This document shows positions 1-10,894 of a stretch of DNA of 64,000 nucleotides, piece after piece (the stretch's first letter is position 1; every line of letters begins with the position of its first letter). Under the pieces are notes generated by a model, which searched no databases, was not told the origin of the DNA, and saw only the letters and a list, made by a program, of their open reading frames with translations. The DNA lies in contig NZ_JAJOYS010000001.1 in NCBI RefSeq assembly GCF_021166475.1, forward strand, positions 1,178,001 through 1,242,000, in the 5' to 3' direction. This stretch comes from Pelagibacterium xiamenense. GTDB taxonomy: Bacteria; Pseudomonadota; Alphaproteobacteria; Rhizobiales; Devosiaceae. Position numbers and translations under genes: made by a program.

Positions 1-735
1 GGGGATATAGGCAAGGCCCAGCCCGTCGAGCGCGGCACCCACCACCGGCAGGACGCTGTTGCTGGTAAACGGGCCGTCGACGCGAACCTCGAGCGCCCGG
101 CCGTCCTTGGCGAATTCCCACGCGTAAAGCTGACCCGCCGTCGGCAGGCGGATATTGATGCACCTGTGGGCGGTCAGGTCCTGCGGCGTCACAGGCGTTG
201 GGTGCGTGTCGAAATAATCGGGCGTGCCCACGACCGCGAAACGCCAGTCGGGGCCGATGCGGACGGCGATCATGTCCTTGCTCAGCGACTCGCCCAGGCG
301 CACGCCGGCATCGATCCGGCGCTCGACGATGTTGGTAAAGCCGTTGTCGATCACGAGCTCGACCGTGAGGTCGGGATGTTGGCGCAGGAGCGGGACAAGG
401 CGCGGGCGCAGTATGGTATCGGCGACATAGTCGGACGCCGATATGCGGATGGTGCCCGCAGGCTTGTCGCGCAGCGCACCGAGCGCTTCGACCTCGTTCT
501 CGATCTCGTCGAGGTGCGGACCGACCGACCTGAGCAGGCGCTCGCCAGCCTCGGTCGGCGAGACGTTGCGCGTCGTGCGCGAGAGAAGCCGCAGCCCCAG
601 CCGTTCCTCGAGCCCGCGTATCGTATGGCTGAGCGCGGAGGGCGACACGTCGAGCCGCACGGCGGCCTTGGTGAAGCTCCGCTCGCGCGCGACGGCGACG
701 AAGGCGGTCAGGTCGTTGATATTGGTGCGCGGCAT
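1..735 (-). CDS. LysR-family transcriptional regulator (3' end cut by window edge)
   Basis: The reverse strand from the ATG at 735 reads MPRTNINDLTAFVAVARERS and continues open for 245 codons to the window edge, so the C-terminus is missing. Residues 1-60 form a typical LysR winged helix-turn-helix (FTKAAVRLDVSPSALSHTI), followed by the LysR substrate-binding domain; the visible end, GLGLAYIP, lies near the usual C-terminal part of that domain, so perhaps 50 residues are lost. It is divergent from the cupin-dehydrogenase-reductase operon that begins at 853, the usual arrangement for a LysR activator and its target. The inducer is not evident. Family call is firm; the target is inferred from position. 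Confidence 0.88.
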   Translation of the reverse strand, partial: MPRTNINDLTAFVAVARERSFTKAAVRLDVSPSALSHTIRGLEERLGLRLLSRTTRNVSPTEAGERLLRSVGPHLDEIENEVEALGALRDKPAGTIRISASDYVADTILRPRLVPLLRQHPDLTVELVIDNGFTNIVERRIDAGVRLGESLSKDMIAVRIGPDWRFAVVGTPDYFDTHPTPVTPQDLTAHRCINIRLPTAGQLYAWEFAKDGRALEVRVDGPFTSNSVLPVVGAALDGLGLAYIP

Positions 736-852
736 TACTGAGAATTCCTCACAAGTGCATGCGAACTACACCGGCTAGTCCCGTTAGTCCAGTCCGCATA
801 GTCTCCCCCTCTAACCAATCCTGGCATCAAGGCGGCAGTTATGGAGGCCTCA

Positions 853-1248
853 ATGGAAATCATCCGAGCCGGCTCCCAGCCCTCGGGCGCGGGTCCGTCC
901 GACTGGTTCACCGGGACCGTGCGTATCGATCCACTCTTCAACCGGTTCGACGCGGCGCGCGTGCAGGGCGCGAACGTTACCTTTGAGCCCGGTGCCCGCA
1001 CCGCTTGGCACACGCACCCGCTTGGCCAGACCCTGATCGTCGTGGCCGGGGCCGGGCGGGTCCAGCGCCGGGACGGTCCGGTCGAGGACATCCGCCCCGG
1101 CGACGTCGTGTGGATCCCTCCGGGCGAAAAGCATTGGCACGGCGCCGGCCCGGAAACGGCGATGACCCACATCGCCATTCAAGAAGTGCTCGACGGCAAG
1201 GCCGTCGAATGGCTCGAACACGTCACGGACGCGCAATACGGCGCGTAG
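853..1248 (+). CDS. Single-domain cupin protein
   Basis: A 131-residue small cupin. The metal-binding motif 1 is visible as [19 protein letters not shown] and motif 2 as [16 protein letters not shown], giving His ligands expected to hold a divalent metal. I chose the ATG at 853 because GGAGG lies five bases upstream; the in-frame ATG at 841 overlaps that ribosome site. The gene is 32 bp ahead of a zinc alcohol dehydrogenase and an aldo/keto reductase on the same strand, so it probably belongs to a small detoxification or carbonyl-metabolism operon controlled by the divergent LysR gene. The substrate cannot be deduced; such cupins may be dioxygenase-like or carboxymuconolactone-type accessory proteins. 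Confidence 0.8.
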   Translation: MEIIRAGSQPSGAGPSDWFTGTVRIDPLFNRFDAARVQGANVTFEPGARTAWHTHPLGQTLIVVAGAGRVQRRDGPVEDIRPGDVVWIPPGEKHWHGAGPETAMTHIAIQEVLDGKAVEWLEHVTDAQYGA

Positions 1249-1280
1249 CCGGACCCAGACACAACCAGGAGATACCATCC

Positions 1281-3310
<2,030 letters not shown>

Positions 3311-3336
3311 ACCCGGACCGGGCACTTGAGCCGTTG

Positions 3337-4236
3337 TTATTCAGGCTCCATACCTTGCCCGGCGCCGCGCTGGCTCTCCCGGTAGCGCGATGGCGGGCAG
3401 CCTATGAAACGCTTGAAATCGTGGGCCAGATGCGCCTGATCGAAATAGCCGAGATCTCCGGCGAGATGCGCGAGGTTGATGTCGTCCTCATGCGCCAGCC
3501 GCCATGCGGCCTCCTGGATACGAAATCGCTTGATCGTCCATTTCGGTGATACGCCGACATAGTCGTGAAAGACGCGCTGGAGTTGGCGCATGCTGCATCC
3601 GGCCTCGTCGGCCAGCGCTTCGGCGCTGGTCGGGCCGTGCTCGCGCGCGGCGATGGCAATGACCGTCCGCAGCCATTGCACCGTCGCGTCAGGCGCGGGG
3701 CGCGTGCGGATCATTGTATCCTCGACGGCGGCAATCATCGCCTCGTGATCCGGCGCCGCGAGAACCCGCGCTTTGATGGCGCCCGCCGCGTCGCCGAGGA
3801 CGGGCGCGGGAGAGCCCTTGTTGTCCGTGAGCGCGGTCACGGGGCCATCCAGATATGGCCGCAGCCCTCCCGCGAGGAACCGGACGCCCAGCACGCGCCC
3901 CTCGCCCTCGACGGGCCGGTCGAAAACGCCGCTTGTGGGGCCGTAGAGCGCGGCATCGCCCGCGCTTAAGACGAGGTGCGCATTGGGATAGGGCAGGACG
4001 CGCTGGGTTTCGGTCGGGCGGCCGCGCATATCCCATTCGACGATCCAGTAGTGCTCGACGAACATCGCGAGCGCCGCGCTGGGCGTGTAACGGCTCAGCC
4101 TGATCCGGTTGGCCGCACCGGCGGGGTCGACGATGCCCTTGGGGGCCTCGGAAACGATGGGCCGTTGCGCGCTGTCGCGTTTTTCCAAGTCTGAATCATC
4201 CGCGCGTGTCTTTAGGAATGCGCGGAATGAAGACAT
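3337..4236 (-). CDS. AraC-family transcriptional regulator with DUF6597-type N-terminal domain
   Basis: The C-terminal 100 residues carry two AraC helix-turn-helix motifs (SAEALADEAGCSMRQLQRVFHDYVG and INLAHLAGDLGYFDQAHLAHDF, each typical). The N-terminal half (YTPSAALAMFVEHYWIVEWDM ... VLPYPNAHLVLS) resembles the DUF6597 effector module found in this AraC subgroup. The start is uncertain: the frame is open to a GTG at 4305, with ATGs at 4260 and 4236, none with a good ribosome site; 4236 gives 299 residues, near family length, and avoids a long overlap with the divergent GFA gene. It converges on the aldo/keto reductase with 26 bp between stops. Its targets are unknown. Confidence 0.85.
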   Translation of the reverse strand: MSSFRAFLKTRADDSDLEKRDSAQRPIVSEAPKGIVDPAGAANRIRLSRYTPSAALAMFVEHYWIVEWDMRGRPTETQRVLPYPNAHLVLSAGDAALYGPTSGVFDRPVEGEGRVLGVRFLAGGLRPYLDGPVTALTDNKGSPAPVLGDAAGAIKARVLAAPDHEAMIAAVEDTMIRTRPAPDATVQWLRTVIAIAAREHGPTSAEALADEAGCSMRQLQRVFHDYVGVSPKWTIKRFRIQEAAWRLAHEDDINLAHLAGDLGYFDQAHLAHDFKRFIGCPPSRYRESQRGAGQGMEPE

Positions 4237-4258
4237 GACAGCGAAGGGATCACAAGCC

Positions 4259-4615
4259 ATGACACAACAACGATACCGGGGCAGCTGCCAATGCGGTGCC
4301 GTCACCTATGAGGCGCTTCTCAGCCTCGACCAGGCGATCACCTGCAATTGCTCGCGATGCCAGCGCATGGGATTCGTGCTCACGTTCACGCCGCGGGAGA
4401 ACTTCGATCTCAAGTCCGGCATGGAAAACCTCACGGAATACCGGTTCAATACCGGGACCATTCGGCACCAGTTCTGCAGCACCTGCGGGGTTGAGAGTTT
4501 CGCGCTCGGCGAGATGCCGGATGGCGCGCAGATCGCGGCCGTCAACGTCAATTGTCTTGAGGGTGTCGACCCCCGCGCGCTGGCGACGCAAGCTGTGGAT
4601 GGACGGAGCGCGTAA
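4259..4615 (+). CDS. GFA-domain (CENP-V fold) zinc protein
   Basis: A 118-residue glutathione-dependent formaldehyde-activating-enzyme-like protein. Zinc cysteines are placed as in the family: GSCQCGAV near residue 8, CNCSRCQRMG near residue 33, and FCSTCGVESFA near residue 78. Family members bind structural zinc, and some act on S-hydroxymethylglutathione or other thiol adducts, but many have no proven activity, so the substrate is open. AAGGGA lies about ten bases ahead of the chosen ATG. It is divergent from the AraC regulator gene and may be one of its targets; their 5' ends nearly abut. Confidence 0.85.
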   Translation: MTQQRYRGSCQCGAVTYEALLSLDQAITCNCSRCQRMGFVLTFTPRENFDLKSGMENLTEYRFNTGTIRHQFCSTCGVESFALGEMPDGAQIAAVNVNCLEGVDPRALATQAVDGRSA

Positions 4616-4677
4616 GTCTCACGCCCCGGAGGCGCCGACCGGGCACGCTCGAACCCGGGCAGAGCGGCATCCGTGCG

Positions 4678-4767
4678 TTGAGGTTCAAGGTCAACTGGCC
4701 CGGAATGCTGCTCGTCGCGGCGGGCATCGTGATATTCCTCGTGGGATATCTCGGATTTGCCGGCTAG
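4678..4767 (+). CDS. Possible 29-residue single-span membrane peptide
   Basis: From a TTG at 4678 the frame encodes a 29-residue peptide ending in a hydrophobic helix (MLLVAAGIVIFLVGYLGFAG) after a short basic head (RFKVNWP). Such head-plus-helix composition is typical of small membrane proteins. There is no convincing Shine-Dalgarno sequence and no in-frame ATG before the helix, so expression is doubtful. It fills most of the space between the GFA gene and the convergent lipoprotein gene. Confidence 0.25.
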   Translation: MRFKVNWPGMLLVAAGIVIFLVGYLGFAG

Positions 4768-4780
4768 CGCAACGCTTGTC

Positions 4781-5380
4781 CTAAGCCCGCGCGGCCGTCC
4801 AGGCGACCAGTTCGACGATGACGCTGTCGAGCGCCGTGTTGAGCGCGGCGACGACGGTGGGAGCGTTGAGGCTCGATGCCGGAACGTCCGCCGAGAAGGT
4901 CTGGCTCGCGATGATGCGGCGGTCCCAGTCGTCGACCAGCCGCACGGCCAGCGACACCCGCGCCATGGCCGCGCCCCGGGACGTATCGAGCTCGAATGCA
5001 CGCACGTCGGTTGCAAGGATCACTTCGGCGTCGAGCGGATCGGAGGGCGCGCCGATATTGGCGACGCCGGCATCGCGGAACGACTGCAGCATGCGGGTCT
5101 GAACCAGCCGGGGCAGCACGTCCGACCATTGCGAATCCGCGAGGTAGGAGAGCACGCCGCCGGGCTCGCGCACGACAATGCGCTCGCTGTCGTAAATCTG
5201 GATCGCATCGGGAACATCGACGATCACCGTGCGGTTCGAGCGGCGCGGCACGGCGGCCTGCGCGGCGGCGGTGAGGTCGTAGGTGGTCAGCTGCCGCGCG
5301 CCGAAACATCCGGCGAGCGCGGTGGTGAGCCCCATCGCGGAGAGAGTGAGAAACGCCCGGCGGCCGTATGTCTTTCCCAT
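4781..5380 (-). CDS. ABC-type transport auxiliary lipoprotein (PqiC/YmbA-like)
   Basis: A 199-residue protein with a lipoprotein signal: a basic start (MGKTYGRR), a hydrophobic stretch and the lipobox LAGC with the lipidated Cys at residue 25. The mature part matches the ABC_trans_aux domain (early TYDL motif; conserved region around IVVREPGGVLSYLADSQWSDVLP). Family members are periplasm-facing lipoproteins that act with MCE proteins to shuttle phospholipids. It is the last gene of the four-gene mlaE-mlaF-mlaD-lipoprotein operon, starting 15 bp after the MCE gene stop. Anchoring to the outer membrane is expected from the family, not shown. Confidence 0.87.
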   Translation of the reverse strand: MGKTYGRRAFLTLSAMGLTTALAGCFGARQLTTYDLTAAAQAAVPRRSNRTVIVDVPDAIQIYDSERIVVREPGGVLSYLADSQWSDVLPRLVQTRMLQSFRDAGVANIGAPSDPLDAEVILATDVRAFELDTSRGAAMARVSLAVRLVDDWDRRIIASQTFSADVPASSLNAPTVVAALNTALDSVIVELVAWTAARA

Positions 5381-5395
5381 TACGCTACTTCCTCT

Positions 5396-6973
5396 TTACG
5401 GCCTGAAATCGCGGATCGTATCCCCGCCGAACACCAGGACCTGCGGATTGCGCTCGATACTCTGCAGGATGCGGTCGAGCCGCTGCAGGGTGCCGCGCGC
5501 ATCGTTGGCAAGCGAAGTGTAGGCACCCAGACCGCGATTGGTAAAGTCGGTGATCCCCAAAGTAACCTGGTTCATCTGCGCGTCGAGGTTGTCGGACATC
5601 CGCCGGAAGGACGACGCGGCCTCCGAGAGGTCCGAAAGGAGCGTCGAGACGTCGTCGGATGCGGCGATGGTGTCCAGCCGCTCGGCGAGTTGCTGGATCG
5701 ACTGGATGGCGCTGCCCGCTTCGGCAAAGAGCGATTCGCCATCCTCGGTGGCGATCATCCCGTCGATGCGCGCGATCAGCGCATCCGCGCGCTCGGCCGC
5801 GCCGTTGAGCGTTTCGGTGAGGGCGCGGGCGTTGACCATGATCTCGTCGACGTTGTCGGCATTGCTGCCCAGGGCATCCGAGAAGGTGTCGATATTGTCC
5901 ATGGCGCGCGCGATGACGTCCGGATCGATCGTGGACGACGCCTGATCGATCAGGTTGAGCGTGCCCTGAAGCCCGTCGGAGACCCCTGAAAGATTGCTCG
6001 CCAGCGAACGCGCGTCGTCGAAGAACCCGTCGATATTGTCGACATTGGCTGAAAGCGACTGCGAGAAGGTACTGATGTCGTCGAAGGTCTGGCGCACCTG
6101 GTCAGGCGGGATGACGTCGACGATCTCGCGGATGTCGGCGGTGAGGTTGCGCAATTCGTCGGCCAAAGGCCCGATCTGGTCGCTGGTGCGGGTGACCGAG
6201 GAAAGAAAGTTCTCGACCCCGCCCGCATTGCTCGCGAGCGCCGCAGAGAAGGTCTCGGCATTGGCGATCGTCGCGCCGAGGCTTTCCTCGTTGGCGGTGA
6301 CGAAGCTCTCGATACGCTCGAAGGTGGCGGTCGCGCTTTCGAGCGTATCGCGCGCGTTGGTGACGATGGCCTGGAAGTCCGATCCGTCCCCGGCATCGCC
6401 CACAAGGCCGGCGAGCGAGGAGGAAAGCGATTCGATGTTGGCGAGGGTGGCCGAAAGCCGGTCTTCGTTCTCGACGAAGAAGCTGTCGATCCGCGTGAAC
6501 GTGCTTTCCGCGCTTGCGACGATATCGCGTGCGCCTTCCATGATGAGCTGGAAGTCCGACGGCTGGCCCTGGAGTACGGCGGCGGTTTCCCCCGGCGCCG
6601 GTTCGAGGCGGCCGGCGGCGAGGGTGCCGCCCAGAAGCTGGATATGGGCGACCCCGGTGAGCCCCTGGATTTCGAGGATGGCGCGGGTGTCGTTCATCAC
6701 CGGCGCGTCGGCGGCGACCTGGATCTGCGCGAGGACCTGGCTCGGGTCGTCCGGGTTGATGCCGATCTCGATCACCTCACCGACCGGCAGGCCGTTGAAG
6801 AGCACGTTGGTGCCCGCGCCCAGGCCCGTCACCGCGCCGTCGAAAACGATCGTGTAGGGCGTGCGCGCAACCGAGGAGTCCGCCGCGCTGAACCAGTAGA
6901 CGAAGCCCGCGAAGGCAACGGCAATGAGGGTCACGAACGCGCCGACGATGGCGTAGTTTGCTTTATATTCCAT
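5396..6973 (-). CDS. MlaD-family MCE substrate-binding protein with long coiled-coil tail
   Basis: A 525-residue inner-membrane-anchored protein. Residues 7-27 form one transmembrane helix (YAIVGAFVTLIAVAFAGFVYW). The MCE domain follows (about 40-120: VFDGAVTGLGAGTNVLFNGLPVGEV and LTGVAHIQLLGG). The rest, over 350 residues, is a low-complexity heptad-like series of NAxTF/NIE/NVDxFxDxA units that should form a long helical tube or barrel across the periplasm. The start at 6973 overlaps the ATPase stop by 11 bp, implying translational coupling. Known MCE proteins such as MlaD, PqiB and LetB bridge lipids between membranes; this one is much longer than MlaD (about 180 residues), resembling the single-MCE long-needle types. 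Confidence 0.9.
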   Translation of the reverse strand: MEYKANYAIVGAFVTLIAVAFAGFVYWFSAADSSVARTPYTIVFDGAVTGLGAGTNVLFNGLPVGEVIEIGINPDDPSQVLAQIQVAADAPVMNDTRAILEIQGLTGVAHIQLLGGTLAAGRLEPAPGETAAVLQGQPSDFQLIMEGARDIVASAESTFTRIDSFFVENEDRLSATLANIESLSSSLAGLVGDAGDGSDFQAIVTNARDTLESATATFERIESFVTANEESLGATIANAETFSAALASNAGGVENFLSSVTRTSDQIGPLADELRNLTADIREIVDVIPPDQVRQTFDDISTFSQSLSANVDNIDGFFDDARSLASNLSGVSDGLQGTLNLIDQASSTIDPDVIARAMDNIDTFSDALGSNADNVDEIMVNARALTETLNGAAERADALIARIDGMIATEDGESLFAEAGSAIQSIQQLAERLDTIAASDDVSTLLSDLSEAASSFRRMSDNLDAQMNQVTLGITDFTNRGLGAYTSLANDARGTLQRLDRILQSIERNPQVLVFGGDTIRDFRP

Positions 6974-7754
6974 GCCCAGTTTGCCCCTTCTCCAGATGTC
7001 GCGCGCGCGGGCCGTGGAAATATTCGGTAAGCCACGGATCGTCCGCCGCAAGCATGTCGGGGAGGCTCCCCACCTTCAACAGCTTGCCCTTGCCCAGCGC
7101 AGCGATACGGTCGCAGACGGTCGTCAGGCTGTCGAGGTCGTGCGTGACCATATACACGGTCAACCCCAGCGCGTCCTTCAAATCGAGCAGAAGCGCGTCG
7201 AACTTGGCGGCGCTGATGGGGTCGAGCCCGGCTGTGGGCTCGTCGAGAAAAACGATCTGCGGGTCGAGCGCGAGCGCGCGCGCCAGCGCCGCGCGCTTGA
7301 TCATGCCGCCCGAGAGTTCGGACGGGTAAAGGTTCTCCGCACCGGCGTCGAGGCCGACGAGGTCGATCTTGAAGCGCGCGATCTCCCGGCGGAGCGCCTT
7401 GGGGAGCCCGAGATATTCGCGCATGGGAAATTCGACGTTCTCGAGCACGGTCAGCGACGAAAAGAGCGCGCCCTGCTGGAACAATACGCCCCAGCGCCGC
7501 TCGATCTCCACCCGCTCGCGGCGCCTGAGCGCCGCATAATCGCGGCCGAGAACCTCGACGACGCCGCCGCGCATGGGCAAAAGCCCGATGATGGCGCGCA
7601 GCGTAACCGATTTGCCTGAACCCGAGGGGCCGATCACCCCGAGCACCTCGCCGCGCCTGACATCGAGGCTGAGCCCGTCGATGACGTTCTTGTCGTCGAA
7701 GCCGACGACGAGGTCCTTGATCGAGATGATGGGATCGGCGGCGGGGTTCAGCAT
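6963..7754 (-). CDS. mlaF: MlaF-type ABC transporter ATPase
   Basis: A 263-residue nucleotide-binding subunit. Walker A GPSGSGKS sits at residues 42-49, the Q-loop region is LFQQGALFSSLTV, the signature is ELSGGM (MCE-linked ATPases have LSGGM rather than LSGGQ), Walker B is VFLDEPTAGLD, and the switch His is VTHDLDS. It powers lipid transfer by the Mla/MCE complex at the inner membrane. Its start is three bases after the permease stop and its end overlaps the MCE gene, so the three are produced together. The symbol is given for the orthologous role; the local gene name is unverified. Confidence 0.9.
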   Translation of the reverse strand: MLNPAADPIISIKDLVVGFDDKNVIDGLSLDVRRGEVLGVIGPSGSGKSVTLRAIIGLLPMRGGVVEVLGRDYAALRRRERVEIERRWGVLFQQGALFSSLTVLENVEFPMREYLGLPKALRREIARFKIDLVGLDAGAENLYPSELSGGMIKRAALARALALDPQIVFLDEPTAGLDPISAAKFDALLLDLKDALGLTVYMVTHDLDSLTTVCDRIAALGKGKLLKVGSLPDMLAADDPWLTEYFHGPRARHLEKGQTGHGI

Positions 7755-7757
7755 GGC

Positions 7758-8897
7758 CTAGAACCCGATCGCCGCGAAGAAGACCGCAAAAAGGCCGTCC
7801 GCGACGATGACGAGGAAGATCGCGCGCACCACCGAGGCGGTGGTGTGGCGCCCCAGCGATTCGGCGCTGCCGCGGACCTTGAAGCCCTCGTTCGCCGCAA
7901 CGAGACCGATGATGACGGCCATGACCGGCGCCTTGATCAGCCCCACGAAAAGCGACTGGAAGGTGAGCGTGTCCTGCAGCCGGTCGAGGAAGGTCTCGAA
8001 CGGGATGCCGCCATAGGTGAGGGCGACGACCGCCGCGCCGCCAAGCCCGGCGAGCGAGCCGACGAACGAAAGCACCGGCATGCCGATCAGGAGCGCGAGC
8101 ATGCGCGGCAGGATGAGCGCCTGATAGGGGTCGACCCCCATGATCGCGAGCGCGTCGAGCTCTTCGCGCATGCGCATGGTGCCCAGTTCCGCGGTGATCG
8201 CCGAGCCCGACCGGCCGGCGATCATGATCGCCGCGAGCAGGAGCCCGACCTCGCGCAGCATCAGGATGGCGGCGAGGTCCACCACGTAGATCCCGACGCC
8301 GAAATTGTTGAGCTGGAGGATCGATTGCTGCGTGATGATCGCACCCACGACGAGCGAGATCAGCACCACGATGGGCACCGCGCGGAACACGATGAGGTCG
8401 AACTGGTTGATAAAGGCGGTGAAGCGGAACCGCGCCTTGAGCGAGAGGGTCGCCGCCGCGGCCCCGATTGTTTGGCCCAGGACCGCGTGAATGCGGAAAA
8501 TGTCCCCCAGCGCGTTGGCGCTCATGTGCCCCAGCCCGTCAAGCGGCGCCAGATACCAGGGCGGTCCCCGGCGCGGGGTCTTGACGTGGGGGCCCACTTC
8601 GTTGACCCGGTCGAGGAGCGCCGCGTGGGCTTCGGTGGCCTCGGCGATTTCTACGGTGCCGTCCTGGGAGAAGAGGTCGCGCTTGCGCGCGATCAGCCAC
8701 GCGCCCACGGTGTCGAGCCCGGTGACGCGGTGGAGATCGAAGCGGACGGCGGGCGGGCTCGGACGGTCCTTGAACGCCGCTTCGATGCGGTTTTGCATCT
8801 GGCGCGCCCATTGCGCGGTCCACGAGCCCGAAAGGCTTGCGACAAGAACGCCATCGGCACTGGAAATGTCGATCACAGGTTCGTCCGTCGCCGCCAT
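7758..8897 (-). CDS. mlaE: MlaE-type permease with fused N-terminal STAS domain
   Basis: A 379-residue protein. Residues 5-110 form a STAS-like domain (GVLVASLSGSWTAQWARQM, AVRFDLHRVTGLDTVGAWL), and the remainder is the MlaE/YrbE permease with the hallmark ERAGRSG-type motif seen here as IMIAGRSGSAITAELGTM and the EELDALAIMG loop. The E. coli system has the STAS unit as a separate protein (MlaB); here it is fused, as in many alphaproteobacteria and in plant TGD1-like relatives. It is the first gene of the Mla-type operon, read away from the pcaD-like gene across a 188-bp divergent promoter region. Confidence 0.9.
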   Translation of the reverse strand: MAATDEPVIDISSADGVLVASLSGSWTAQWARQMQNRIEAAFKDRPSPPAVRFDLHRVTGLDTVGAWLIARKRDLFSQDGTVEIAEATEAHAALLDRVNEVGPHVKTPRRGPPWYLAPLDGLGHMSANALGDIFRIHAVLGQTIGAAAATLSLKARFRFTAFINQFDLIVFRAVPIVVLISLVVGAIITQQSILQLNNFGVGIYVVDLAAILMLREVGLLLAAIMIAGRSGSAITAELGTMRMREELDALAIMGVDPYQALILPRMLALLIGMPVLSFVGSLAGLGGAAVVALTYGGIPFETFLDRLQDTLTFQSLFVGLIKAPVMAVIIGLVAANEGFKVRGSAESLGRHTTASVVRAIFLVIVADGLFAVFFAAIGF

Positions 8898-9085
8898 GCG
8901 CGCGCTACACCCTCCAACCCGACCGTTGCGATACGGTCAATGCTGGCAATCGTTTAGCATGTGGCGTTGCGATTGTCACAACATCAGAGGGCTTCCCAGA
9001 CGTTCCGTCCACGATCATTGCAAGCGTGCATCGGTTTGCGATAACCCCTTGTCCGACGTCAGGATAACCAGCAGGAGCGCCGCAC

Positions 9086-9895
9086 ATGCAGTTCGTCAGG
9101 ATCGATGACGCCGTTGTCCACTATCAGGTGATCGGGGCGGCGCCGGACAAGCCCGCCATCGTCTTCGCCAACGCGCTGGGCACCGATTTCCGCATCTGGC
9201 GCGACGTCATCGTGCGGCTGGCGGGAAAGTTCACCATCCTGACCTACGATATGCGCGGCCACGGCCTGTCGGACGCGGGCACGTCGCCGGTGACGATCGC
9301 CCGCCATGCAGAGGATCTGGCCTTCCTTATCGGGCATACCGGCATCGGGCGCGCGTTCGTGTGCGGGCTTTCGGTGGGCGGCATGGTTGCCCAGCAGCTT
9401 GCGCTTTCGCACCTCGAATTGGTGCGCGGGCTGATCCTGTGCGGGACCACGGCGCGGTTCGCCGATGCCGAGACCTGGGACGCGCGCATCGCGGCGGTCG
9501 AGGCGAACGGTATCGCCGCACTTGCCGACGCCACGCTCGAACGCTGGTTCACCGAAGCCTTCCGCGCGCCCGGCAATGACGAACTCGCGGGCTACCGCAA
9601 CATGCTCACCCGCCAGCCGGCCAACGGCTATATCGGCACCTGCGCGGCGTTGCGCGATGCCGACCTGCGCGCGGCGGTGATGGAAATTGCGGTACCGGCG
9701 CTGTGCGTTGCCGCCGACCACGACGGATCGACGCCGCCCGACGTTGTCGCGCAGTTGGCAAAGTCGATCCCCGGCGCGCGCTATGAAGTGCTCAAGGGCG
9801 CCGGGCATCTGATGTGCGTCGAGCAGGCCGAGATGCTGAGCGAAATGATCCAGGCGTTCACCGCGATGGTCGCCGAGGACAAGACGCTGAACTGA
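9086..9895 (+). CDS. pcaD: 3-oxoadipate enol-lactonase-like alpha/beta hydrolase
   Basis: A 269-residue alpha/beta hydrolase. The nucleophile elbow is GLSVGG with Ser96, the acid is in VAADHDGSTPP and the base His in KGAGHLMCVEQ. The N-terminal ALGTDFRIW and YDMRGHGLSD motifs are those of PcaD, which hydrolyses 3-oxoadipate enol-lactone in the beta-ketoadipate pathway. CAGGAG lies nine bases before the ATG. No other pca genes adjoin it, so its role could be broader (related hydrolases include RutD and BioH). It is divergent from the mla operon. Confidence 0.75.
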   Translation: MQFVRIDDAVVHYQVIGAAPDKPAIVFANALGTDFRIWRDVIVRLAGKFTILTYDMRGHGLSDAGTSPVTIARHAEDLAFLIGHTGIGRAFVCGLSVGGMVAQQLALSHLELVRGLILCGTTARFADAETWDARIAAVEANGIAALADATLERWFTEAFRAPGNDELAGYRNMLTRQPANGYIGTCAALRDADLRAAVMEIAVPALCVAADHDGSTPPDVVAQLAKSIPGARYEVLKGAGHLMCVEQAEMLSEMIQAFTAMVAEDKTLN

Positions 9896-9906
9896 CGGCG
9901 CCGGCC

Positions 9907-10518
9907 CTAGTGGAACGCGACCCGAGCTCCGGGTTGTCCGAACGCCCTGTTGTCTTCGTTGGCAAAGACGTAGGCGCCGCCTTCGATCTTGCCGATCAGC
10001 CCCTGAATCCAGTCATACGCGCACGAGGTGTTGTGCATCCAGAAGCTCAAAAGCGCTTCGACGTGCTGGGGCAGGGCATCCGAACCCGTCCATTGGGCCT
10101 GGCCCGACGCGTCGAGGACGGCGGTCTTGTGCTCGAAAAGGATGTCCCGCCGCTTGCGCAGATATTTAAGAACGGTTTCGCGCGGCAATGCCGACATGAA
10201 GACAATGCCCGCACAAAGGAAGTCCGGGCGCGGTTCGGGTTCGATCAGCGCCTTGGCCATGAGGCGCTGAAACTCCTCTTCCCCCGCTTCGGTCATTTCG
10301 TAGTCCGTTCGGGCCGGAACGGTTTCGGTCGCCTCGATCTCGATGGCGTGCAAAAAGCCGTCCTTCGAAAGCTGCCGAAGTGCGTGATAGATTGAGCCGG
10401 TTTTGGTGTTGGCCCATTTGTCGGCCTGCCAAGCCAACAAATCCTGACCAACCAGATAGCCATGAGCGCGCCGGTGTGCCCGGACAATGGCCAAAACCAG
10501 CAAACGTGTAGCCGACAT
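9907..10518 (-). CDS. PadR-family transcriptional regulator
   Basis: A 203-residue protein. The N-terminal 90 residues form a PadR winged helix (LVLAIVRAHRRAHGYLVGQDL ... TKTGSIYHALRQLSKDGFL and the wing TDYEMTEAGEEEF). The C-terminal half (Vir_C-like) is helical and probably mediates dimerisation or ligand sensing. It converges on the pcaD-like gene with 11 bp between stops. PadR regulators usually repress exporters or phenolic-acid genes; no obvious target is beside it apart from its own promoter region. Confidence 0.8.
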   Translation of the reverse strand: MSATRLLVLAIVRAHRRAHGYLVGQDLLAWQADKWANTKTGSIYHALRQLSKDGFLHAIEIEATETVPARTDYEMTEAGEEEFQRLMAKALIEPEPRPDFLCAGIVFMSALPRETVLKYLRKRRDILFEHKTAVLDASGQAQWTGSDALPQHVEALLSFWMHNTSCAYDWIQGLIGKIEGGAYVFANEDNRAFGQPGARVAFH

Positions 10519-10894
10519 AGGGTGAGGCCCCTCCCGATTCTAGCGGGTTTACGCCCCAGCCCACCCTCTCCTAGCTGTGGCGCGCACCTGTTGTGTCTGT
10601 TCTCCCAGACCCTGTTCCGGACCGATCCAGCCGGATTGGTCCGCTCATAGTGCAAAGTTTACTACATTTAACAGGACGATGAACAGCGCTCAAAGGCCGA
10701 AATCGCGGAATGTTCAACGCCTTAACCGCATTTCTCCACAAAGAATGATTTGTTTTAATTCTAAAGTCGCATACCGCGGACCGCTTTTCGGGTGCCCCGG
10801 GGGAACGCCGCGCGGGCGCGATGGGTTCAATATTGACTTTCCGGCGCGCCTGCGATCCTTGATCCGCAAGACCTCTCGCACAAGGACGAAAGCG
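10519..10894. other. 376-bp intergenic region, divergent promoters plus inverted repeat
   Basis: This gap separates padR (reverse) from the asparaginase gene (forward). It holds an imperfect 11-bp inverted repeat at 10618-10628 / 10633-10643 (CGGACCGATCC against GGATTGGTCCG, one mismatch) and, just beyond it, an AT-rich stretch around 10650-10680 and 10735-10765 suitable for promoters. No convincing open frame, RNA gene or mobile element was seen. Confidence 0.45.

Noticed and set aside
166-741. Forward frame over the LysR gene
   Set aside because: The reverse frame has an unambiguous LysR helix-turn-helix and ligand domain.
1005-1280. Upstream extension of the alcohol dehydrogenase frame
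   Set aside because: It overlaps the cupin gene; the MRATVLHGAG start at 1281 with AGGAG matches the family.
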